Assembly (NCBI RefSeq): GCF_036013525.1 | Contig: NZ_CP107853.1 | Location: 10,168,001-10,232,000, forward strand | Length of the DNA stretch: 64,000 bases | Direction of reading: 5' to 3' | DNA from: Nonomuraea sp. NBC_00507 | Lineage (GTDB): Bacteria > Actinomycetota > Actinomycetes > Streptosporangiales > Streptosporangiaceae | Shown: positions 8,773 to 15,279 of the stretch, one piece after another | Numbering within the stretch: the stretch's first letter is position 1 | How the letters are laid out: each line of letters starts with the position of its first letter | Made by a program: the position numbers and the translations under genes | The notes under the pieces: generated by a model | The model's database searches: none | What the model was told of the DNA's origin: nothing | What the model saw: the letters and a program-made list of their open reading frames with translations, nothing else

Positions 8773-10586
8773 CTGAACGCAGTGAGCACCGTCACCTTGG
8801 TGTCAAGGCCGGCGGCCACGGCACCACAGCCGCCCACGCGCTCGTCGCGCAACTCGAGGAGCTCGGCGTCGAGTACGTCTTCGGCACCTGCGGGCACACC
8901 AACATCGCCGTCCTGGACGCGCTGGCCGACAGCCGCATCCGCTTCGTCATCGCCCGCCACGAGCAGGCCGCCGCGCACGCCGCCGACGGCTACGCCCGCA
9001 CCTCCGGCAAGCCGGGTGTGCTGCTCGTGCACGTCGGCCCCGGCCTGACCAACGCCGCGACCGGCGTCATGACCGCCGCCCTTGACTCGGTGCCGCTGGT
9101 GGTGATCTCCGGCGACATCCCGTCCTACTACCACGGCCGCCATCCTCACCAGGAGATCAACCTGCACGCCGACGCCGACCAGGCGAGCGTGTTCCGGCCG
9201 TTCGTCAAGCGCGCCTGGAACGTGCACCGGGCCCAGGACCTGGGCCGCCTCGTCGAGCGCGCCTTCTGGACGGCGACCTCGGGCCGTCCGGGTGCGGTGC
9301 TGGTCAACGTGCCGATGGACGTCTTCTCCCGGCCCGCCGCGCCCTACCCCTCGGCCGGCCACGCGGCCCCGCCCGGCCTCCCGGATGCCACGGCGGAGCT
9401 GATCGCCGCCCGGCTGGCCGCCGCCGACCGGCCGCTGATCTACGTGGGCGGCGGGTTGCGTGAAGATGCCGTCGCGGACCCGGCGACATCAAGCACCGTC
9501 GCGGACGCGGCGACATCAAGCACCGAGGCGCTGATCTCTCTGGCCGAGCACCTCGACATCCCCATCGCCCATTCACTCATGGCCAAGGGCACCGTGCCCG
9601 ACGCCCACCCGCTGGTCCTCGGGATGCCCGGTTTCTGGGGGCTGGAGCTCACCAACACCTATGCCCGCGAGGCCGACGTGGTGCTGGCCCTGGCCACCCG
9701 CTTCGCCGAGACCGACGCCAGCTCGTGGGACCCCCGCTTCACCTGGGACTTCTCGGGAAGCACACTCATCCAGATCGACATCGACCCGGCCGAGATCGGC
9801 CGCAACTACCCGGCGGAGATCGGCGCCGTCGCCGACGTGGGACTCGCGGTCAAGGCGATCGCCGACGCCACCACGTCTCATCCCGCGCGCACCAGGCCCG
9901 AGCTGCGGAAGCAGATCCTGCGGGCGCGGTCGGAGCTGTTCACGGCCAGCCGCGAGCGCGGCCGCAGCGCGGACTTCCCGCTGCGGCCCGAGCGCATCCT
10001 GGCCGACCTGCGCGCCTCGATCCCGGCCGACGCGATTTTGGTCACCGACGTGGGGTGGAACAAGAACGGCGTCGCCCAATGCTACGAACTGCCGGCCGAG
10101 GGCCGCTTCATCACCCCGGGAGGCGCCTCCACCATGGGCTTCGGACCGGCCGCCGCAGTCGGGGTCCAGCTCGCCCAGCCCGCCAGGACCGTGATCGCGC
10201 TCATCGGCGACGGCGGGATGAGCGCGCAACTGCCCGCCGTGCCGCTCGCGGTCGAGCAGGGCGCCGCGGTGATCTTCGTGGTGATGAACAACCGCTCCCA
10301 CGGCACGATCTCCGACCTGCAGTCGGCGCACTTCGGCCGCAGCCACGGCTGCGACTTCACCGACCCCGCCGGGCAGCCCTACAGCCCTGACTTCGCCGCC
10401 TTCGCCCAGGCGTGCGGCGCCGACGGCTACACCGTCGCCACGCCCGCCGACCTCGGCGTGGCACTGCTCAAGGCCGTCGCGAACCGACGCCCGGCGGTGA
10501 TCGACGTGCCGATGGTGAACGAACCGGTGCCGACGCCAGGTCACTGGAACATCAAGGACATCTACCAGGGACTCTTCGCCGACTGA
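8769..10586 (+). CDS. ThDP-dependent enzyme, acetolactate synthase/benzoylformate decarboxylase-like
   Basis: 605 aa. It starts at GTG 8769, overlapping the ALDH stop (GTGA) behind GGGGAG. The N-terminal domain has RHEQAAAHAADGYAR with the cofactor-activating Glu65 and the GPGLTNAATGVMTA segment. The central domain runs to about residue 370, and the C-terminal domain holds the ThDP/Mg motif (IGDGG ... VVMNN) near residues 475-510. Members decarboxylate 2-oxo acids or join two of them. Coupling with ALDH favours decarboxylation of a 2-oxo acid to an aldehyde. An in-frame 27-bp tandem duplication (9471-9524) lengthens a surface loop. A TetR-type operator in the next gap suggests this is the last gene of its unit. 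Confidence 0.88.
   Translation: MTERSEHRHLGVKAGGHGTTAAHALVAQLEELGVEYVFGTCGHTNIAVLDALADSRIRFVIARHEQAAAHAADGYARTSGKPGVLLVHVGPGLTNAATGVMTAALDSVPLVVISGDIPSYYHGRHPHQEINLHADADQASVFRPFVKRAWNVHRAQDLGRLVERAFWTATSGRPGAVLVNVPMDVFSRPAAPYPSAGHAAPPGLPDATAELIAARLAAADRPLIYVGGGLREDAVADPATSSTVADAATSSTEALISLAEHLDIPIAHSLMAKGTVPDAHPLVLGMPGFWGLELTNTYAREADVVLALATRFAETDASSWDPRFTWDFSGSTLIQIDIDPAEIGRNYPAEIGAVADVGLAVKAIADATTSHPARTRPELRKQILRARSELFTASRERGRSADFPLRPERILADLRASIPADAILVTDVGWNKNGVAQCYELPAEGRFITPGGASTMGFGPAAAVGVQLAQPARTVIALIGDGGMSAQLPAVPLAVEQGAAVIFVVMNNRSHGTISDLQSAHFGRSHGCDFTDPAGQPYSPDFAAFAQACGADGYTVATPADLGVALLKAVANRRPAVIDVPMVNEPVPTPGHWNIKDIYQGLFAD
9471..9524 (+). repeat. 27-bp in-frame tandem duplication inside the ThDP-enzyme gene
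   Basis: Two adjacent 27-bp copies, 9471-9497 and 9498-9524, differ by one base (ACCCGG versus ACGCGG). They add nine residues (VADPATSST then VADAATSST) to an Ala/Ser/Thr-rich linker. The frame is preserved, so the protein should stay functional. It looks like a recent slippage event. Confidence 0.9.
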
Positions 10587-10640
10587 CCCACCCGAAACCG
10601 TTGCACGTTCGAGATTCCCTGAGTCGCATCCTGACGTTAT

Positions 10641-10668
10641 AACTAACGCACTAGTCCGTGAATTAGTT
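10641..10668. promoter_or_regulatory. TetR-type 28-bp operator before the Liv-type transporter operon
   Basis: A dyad with outer arms AACTAA and TTAGTT and inner arms CAC and GTG (AACTAA-N2-CAC-N6-GTG-N2-TTAGTT). The left half and centre match the operators at 19477-19504 and 22955-22982. It lies 27 bp before the substrate-binding protein start. Confidence 0.7.
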
Positions 10669-10695
10669 CTCACCTACCCCCCTACGAGGTGAACC

Positions 10696-11838
10696 GTGCA
10701 TTTCACGAGATTCTCCATCGCAGCCGCGGCCCTGATAGCCCTCGCTGCCTGCGCCCCTCCCGGCCCGTCCACCGGCTCGGAGGCGAACGCGACCGGCCCC
10801 ATCAAGATCGCCAACGTCAACGCGCAGAGCGGCCAGCTCAGCTCGCTCGGCCAGTGGGAGCACAAGGGCGTCAAGCTGGCCATCGAAGAGGTCAACAAGG
10901 CCGGCGGCGTCAACGGACGGCAGATCAAGCTCGACCTGTTCGACAGCCAGGGCGACCCGACCGTCGGCACGAACGTGGCCAGGAAGATCGCCGCCGAGGG
11001 CTACATCGCCATGCTCGGCACCGCGGAGAGCGCGGTCACGCTGGCCATGGCGCCCATCCTGAAGGACGCCAAGATCCCCAACATCACCTCCGGCCAGTCG
11101 CCCAAGCTCGCCGAGCTGAAGAGCCCGTTCCTGTTCCTCAACGCGCCGACCAGCGTCACCTTCGACGAGACGCTCGCCAAATACCTGGTCGACGACAAGG
11201 GCCACAAGAAGATCGCGCTGATCAGCAACAACGGCGCGTACGGGTCCGGCGAGCACGACGCGTTCCTCGCCTCGCTCAAGAGCAGGAACGTCACGCCGCT
11301 GGCCGACGAGGTCGTCACCCCCGACCAGAAGGACTTCAACGCCAACCTCGCCAAGATCCGCGAGCAGGACCCGGAGGTGCTGTTCATCGGCGCCGAGGAG
11401 GTCCAGTCCGGGCTGATCGCCAAGCAGGCCCGCGAGCTCGGCATCAAGGCGGTCTTCGCCGGCGGCGCCCCCGTGGGCACCGACGTGTACGCGACCACGG
11501 CCGGGCTGGAGAACGCCGAGGGCACGGTGGTCAGCTCCCCGTACCTGAGCAACGAGGCCAGCCCGGAGATCAAGGAGTTCGCCGCGAAGTACAAGGCCGC
11601 CTACAACGAGGAGGCCCGCATGCACGTCGCCAAGGCGTACGACGGCGCGTCCATCATGATCGAGGCGCTGAAGCAGACCAACGGCGAGGGCGGCCAGAAG
11701 CTGGCCGACGCCATCCGCGGGGTCAAGCGGGCCGGGCTGCTGGGCACCTACAACTACGACGCCAACGGCGTCGGCATCCACGAAACGAAGATCGGCCTGG
11801 TCAAGGACGGCAAGGTCGTACCCGAGGCCGCGAGCTGA
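10696..11838 (+). CDS. ABC transporter substrate-binding lipoprotein, branched-chain amino acid (Liv) type
   Basis: 380 aa, GTG start behind GAGGTG. A lipoprotein signal (FSIAAAALIALAAC) ends at a lipobox Cys near residue 19; the mature part begins PIKIANVNAQSGQLSSLG and has the two-lobed periplasmic-binding fold of the Leu/Ile/Val class (GPxS-type start, YIAMLGTAESAV, DQKDFNANLAKIREQDPEVLFIG). Many homologues bind aromatic or hydroxy acids rather than amino acids. The TetR-type operator just upstream matches those of the quinate/shikimate genes, so the likely ligand is quinate, shikimate or a related aromatic acid; that is inference. First gene of a four-gene transporter operon. Confidence 0.9.
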   Translation: MHFTRFSIAAAALIALAACAPPGPSTGSEANATGPIKIANVNAQSGQLSSLGQWEHKGVKLAIEEVNKAGGVNGRQIKLDLFDSQGDPTVGTNVARKIAAEGYIAMLGTAESAVTLAMAPILKDAKIPNITSGQSPKLAELKSPFLFLNAPTSVTFDETLAKYLVDDKGHKKIALISNNGAYGSGEHDAFLASLKSRNVTPLADEVVTPDQKDFNANLAKIREQDPEVLFIGAEEVQSGLIAKQARELGIKAVFAGGAPVGTDVYATTAGLENAEGTVVSSPYLSNEASPEIKEFAAKYKAAYNEEARMHVAKAYDGASIMIEALKQTNGEGGQKLADAIRGVKRAGLLGTYNYDANGVGIHETKIGLVKDGKVVPEAAS

Positions 11839-11839
11839 C

Positions 11840-12709
11840 GTGCAGGTCTTCCTTCAGACCCTGATCGGCGGGGTCACGTTCGGGGCTGTGTACGCGCTGG
11901 TGGCGATGGGGTTCTCGATCGTCTACCGGACCATGGGCCTGGTCAACTTCGCCCACGGCAGTGTGGTGATGATCGGCGCGTACGCCGCCTCCACCTTCTA
12001 CATGGCCAGCAAGCTGCCCTTCGCCGTGGCGATCATCGTGGCGATCGTGGTGACCGCCCTGATCGGCCTGGTCATCGAGCGTTTCCTGCGGCCACTGGAG
12101 AACAAGGACTTCACGCTGATGCTGATCGGCACGATCGGCTTCGGCGCCGTGCTCGAGGCGGGGGCGGTCCTCGTCTGGGGCGCCACCGGGCACGCCGTGC
12201 CGTCCCCGGTCGCGACCGGGCCGATCGATCTGGCCGGAATCCGCATCCCTACCTATAGCCTGCTGGTCATCGCCGTGGCCGCCGCCGCGACCGGGCTGCT
12301 GGCGCTGTTCCTGCAGCGCACCAAGCGCGGCGCGGCCATGCAGGCGGTGGCCATGGACCACCAGGCCGCCACCGCCGTCGGAATCCACGTGGGCCGCAGC
12401 AACGCCATGGCCTTCGCCATCGGCGCGGGCCTGGCGGCGCTCGCGGGCAGCCTCGTCGGGCCCATGCTGTACGTCAACCCCACCATGGGCGGCACGCTCG
12501 GCATCAAGGGCTTCGCCGCGGCCATGCTCGGCGGCTTCGGCAGCATGCCGGGTGCGATCGTCGGCGGCCTGGTCTTCGGCCTGCTCGACTCCTTCGCCGC
12601 CGGCAACTTCCAGGAGTACTCCGAGCTGGTCACCTTCCTGGTCTTCGCCGTCATCGTCATGATCCGCCCCACCGGCATCTTCGGAGAGGCAACGGTGAAC
12701 CGCGCATGA
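11840..12709 (+). CDS. ABC transporter permease, LivH type
   Basis: 289 aa, GTG start one base after the binding-protein stop. The hydrophobic protein has the LivH opening (LQTLIGGVTFGAVYALVAMGFSIVYRTMGLVNFAHG) and the EAA-like loop MQAVAMDHQAATAVGIHVGRSNAMAFAIG, plus the C-terminal GAIVGGLVFGLLDSF segment. It forms one half of the membrane channel; the other half is the N-terminal part of the next protein. The stop overlaps the next start by 4 nt. Confidence 0.92.
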   Translation: MQVFLQTLIGGVTFGAVYALVAMGFSIVYRTMGLVNFAHGSVVMIGAYAASTFYMASKLPFAVAIIVAIVVTALIGLVIERFLRPLENKDFTLMLIGTIGFGAVLEAGAVLVWGATGHAVPSPVATGPIDLAGIRIPTYSLLVIAVAAAATGLLALFLQRTKRGAAMQAVAMDHQAATAVGIHVGRSNAMAFAIGAGLAALAGSLVGPMLYVNPTMGGTLGIKGFAAAMLGGFGSMPGAIVGGLVFGLLDSFAAGNFQEYSELVTFLVFAVIVMIRPTGIFGEATVNRA

Positions 12710-14511
12710 AACGTCTGATCTGGCTGGTGCCACTGGTCGTGGCGGCCTGGCTGCTGCCGTACGGCCTGGGCGGTTACGCCATCCACGTCGCCGATGTCGC
12801 GATCATCTTCGCGATCCTGGCCATCGGGCTCGGCCTGACCATGGGGGTGGCCGGGCAGATCAACCTGGCCCAGGTCGCCTTCTTCGGCGTCGGCGCCTAT
12901 ACGGTCGCCATCCTCACCACGAAGGCGGGGTTCGGTTTCTGGACGGCGTCCGCGCTGGCGCTGCTGGCCGCCGTGGTGTTCGGCGTGCTGGTCGGCATCC
13001 CGGCGCTGCGCATGCAGTCGCACTACCTCGGCATCGTCACCCTCGGCCTGGCGCTGGCGTTCACCAACTGGGTCACCAACGCCCACATCGCCGGCCGCGC
13101 CGAAGGCATCAGCGACATCCCGGTCCCGCCGATGTTCGGCATCGACCTGTCCAGCGGCTACCTCTTCTACTACGTCGAACTGATCGTCTTCGCCGTCGCC
13201 CTGGCCTTCGCGCTGCTGGTCACGCGCTCGCCACTGGGTCGCCGGCTGCGGGCGATGCGCGACGACGACCTGGCCGCCGGGGCGCTCGGGGCGGAGATCC
13301 CGCTGCTGCGCATGACCGCGTTCGTGCTGTCCGGCCTGTACGGCGGCCTGGCCGGGATCCTGTACGCCGGGCTCATCCGCTTCGTCGCGCCCGAGTCGTT
13401 CAACATCGCCAACATGTTCCTGCTGCTCGCCATGGTCACCATCGGCGGCCGCAGCAGCATCCTGGGCTGCGTGGTCGGCGCGGTCGCGCTGGCCCTGGTC
13501 AGGGAGGCGCTGCTGGACGCCTCGGGCTATGCCCAGCTCGGCTACGGCCTCGTGGTCGTGCTCGTGGTGGTGTTCGCGCCCAAGGGGCTGGCGGGCCTGC
13601 CCGGGCAGCTCCGATCTCTGCTGCGCAGGCGCGGCGGCGGCTCGCGGGCCCAGCTCGGCCCGTTCCAGCCCTTCGAGGCCGCACCGCAGGCCGGCAAGGA
13701 GGACGCGCTGGAGATCCGGGACGTGACGATGCGGTTCAAGGGCCTGGTCGCCCTCGACCACGTGTCCCTCACCGTTCCCACGGGTCAGATCCGCGGCATC
13801 GTCGGCCCCAACGGCTCGGGCAAGACGACCTTGTTCAACGTGATCAGCGGCTTCTACACGCCCAGTCAGGGATCGGTGGTCCTGCGCGGGCAGGACGTGA
13901 CCGGGATGGCGCCGTACCAGCTGTCGCTGCGCCGTGTCGCCCGCACCTTCCAGAACCTGCGCCTGTTCGAGGACCTCAGCGTGCGCGAGAACCTCCTGCT
14001 CGGCCTGGACCGCACCCGCACCTCGTGGATCTGGCGCTATCCGGGCCTGCCGTGGAAGGTGCTGGGGTATGAGCGGGCGCTGCGCCGGCGGGCCGGCGAA
14101 CTCATCGAACGCTTCGGGCTCGCCGAGGTCGCCGACGCCGAGCCGCGCTCGCTGCCGTACGGGATCCAGCGCCGGATCGAGCTGGCCCGCGCCATGGCCA
14201 TGTCCCCCACCCTGCTGCTGCTCGACGAACCCGCCGCCGGACTCAACGGCGAAGAGGTGCGCCAGCTCGCCGAGATCGTCCGGTCCATCAGGGACTCGGG
14301 CGTCACCGTGATCGTCATCGAGCACAACATGGGTCTCGTCATGTCCCTGTGCGACCAGGTCACCGTGCTGTCCAGCGGCAAGGTGATCGCCGATGGCCAG
14401 CCGGCCGAGGTCGCCGTGCACCCCGACGTGGTCGCCGCCTACCTCGGCGACTCGATGTCCGCACCGACCGAGGCGACCGCCGAGGCCGCCGTCGAGGAGG
14501 CTGCCCGATGA
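12706..14511 (+). CDS. LivM permease fused to LivG ATPase
   Basis: 601 aa in one uninterrupted frame. Residues 1 to about 300 are the LivM-type permease (FAILAIGLGLTMGVAGQINLAQVAFFG; RAMRDDDLAAGALG). After a basic, Pro-poor linker, residues about 325-601 are the LivG-type ATPase: Walker A GPNGSGKTT near 366, a signature of the form YGIQRRIELARA near 482, Walker B LLLLDEPAAGL near 505, and VIVIEHNM. Such fusions are known in actinomycetes and elsewhere, and guarantee one ATPase per permease. The gene overlaps both neighbours by 4 nt. With LivF it completes the importer. Confidence 0.92.
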   Translation: MKRLIWLVPLVVAAWLLPYGLGGYAIHVADVAIIFAILAIGLGLTMGVAGQINLAQVAFFGVGAYTVAILTTKAGFGFWTASALALLAAVVFGVLVGIPALRMQSHYLGIVTLGLALAFTNWVTNAHIAGRAEGISDIPVPPMFGIDLSSGYLFYYVELIVFAVALAFALLVTRSPLGRRLRAMRDDDLAAGALGAEIPLLRMTAFVLSGLYGGLAGILYAGLIRFVAPESFNIANMFLLLAMVTIGGRSSILGCVVGAVALALVREALLDASGYAQLGYGLVVVLVVVFAPKGLAGLPGQLRSLLRRRGGGSRAQLGPFQPFEAAPQAGKEDALEIRDVTMRFKGLVALDHVSLTVPTGQIRGIVGPNGSGKTTLFNVISGFYTPSQGSVVLRGQDVTGMAPYQLSLRRVARTFQNLRLFEDLSVRENLLLGLDRTRTSWIWRYPGLPWKVLGYERALRRRAGELIERFGLAEVADAEPRSLPYGIQRRIELARAMAMSPTLLLLDEPAAGLNGEEVRQLAEIVRSIRDSGVTVIVIEHNMGLVMSLCDQVTVLSSGKVIADGQPAEVAVHPDVVAAYLGDSMSAPTEATAEAAVEEAAR

Positions 14512-15209
14512 CCACGCTGACCGTGGAGGGACTGTCGGTTCACTACGGCGGCGTCCGTGCCGCCCACGACGTGTCCTTCACCGTCGAACCCGGCCAGTCG
14601 CTCGGCATCATCGGCGCGAACGGAGCGGGCAAGACCTCCACCCTCAAGGCGGTCATGGGCCTGGCACCACGCCAGGCCACGACCATCCGTTTCGGAGAAC
14701 ACGATCTGCTGCGCGCGCCCGCCCACACCTTGGTGCGGCACGGCATCGGCTACGTCCCCGAGGGCAGGCACGTCTTTTCCGGGCTCACCGTGGAGAAGAA
14801 CCTGTTGCTCGGCGCGTACACCAGCAGCTGGAAACGCACCCCGATCGACGAGGTGTACGAGCTGTTCCCGGTGCTGGGCGAGATGCGGGGCAGGCTGGCC
14901 GGCGCGCTGTCCGGCGGCCAGCAGCAGATGCTGTCCGTCGGCCGGGCCATGATGTGCCGGCCCAAGGTGATGCTGCTGGACGAGCCCTCGATGGGGCTGT
15001 CGCCGAAGCTCGTGGGGGACATCGCCGGCGTCCTCAAGAAGCTCAACGCCGCCGGCCTGGCCATCCTGCTCGTCGAGCAGAACGCCAAGCTCACCTTCGA
15101 CGTCACCACCACCTGCCTGGTCATGGAGAACGGTGAGATCGCCGCGCGCGGCACCTCGGCGGAGCTGAGCAACGACCCCGAGGTCCGGCGGATCTATCTC
15201 GGCCTGTGA
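14508..15209 (+). CDS. ABC transporter ATP-binding protein, LivF type
   Basis: 233 aa, the usual LivF size. The start is ATG 14508 within the ATGA overlap with the preceding gene; the longer open frame upstream is out-of-family sequence. It has Walker A GANGAGKTS, signature LSGGQQQMLSVGRAM, Walker B VMLLDEPSMGLSP and the H-loop-like LVEQNAK segment. It is the second ATPase of the Liv-type importer, pairing with the ATPase half of the LivM-LivG fusion. Last gene of the operon; the next gene has its own IclR-type operator pair. Confidence 0.93.
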   Translation: MTTLTVEGLSVHYGGVRAAHDVSFTVEPGQSLGIIGANGAGKTSTLKAVMGLAPRQATTIRFGEHDLLRAPAHTLVRHGIGYVPEGRHVFSGLTVEKNLLLGAYTSSWKRTPIDEVYELFPVLGEMRGRLAGALSGGQQQMLSVGRAMMCRPKVMLLDEPSMGLSPKLVGDIAGVLKKLNAAGLAILLVEQNAKLTFDVTTTCLVMENGEIAARGTSAELSNDPEVRRIYLGL

Positions 15210-15229
15210 CAGCCCGAATCTATGGTGCG

Positions 15230-15263
15230 TCCATCAGTCGGATACAACAGTCCACATAGTGGA
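15230..15263. promoter_or_regulatory. IclR-type operator pair E (before the PQQ dehydrogenase)
   Basis: TCCATCAGTCGGA at 15230-15242 and TCCACATAGTGGA at 15251-15263, starts 21 bp apart. The second copy has a full TCCAC/GTGGA dyad and overlaps the GTG at 15259, which argues that translation starts further downstream. Confidence 0.68.
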
Positions 15264-15279
15264 ACGTGAAAGGATGATC

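Noticed and set aside
12253..14421. 722-aa open frame on the minus strand
   Set aside because: It lies antisense to the LivH and LivM-LivG genes, is low-complexity (His/Asp/Gln/Arg), and has no ribosome-binding site: a high-GC shadow.
10696..15209. Leucine/isoleucine/valine importer
   Set aside because: The family fits, but the operator links it to quinate/shikimate genes, so the amino acid label was not used.
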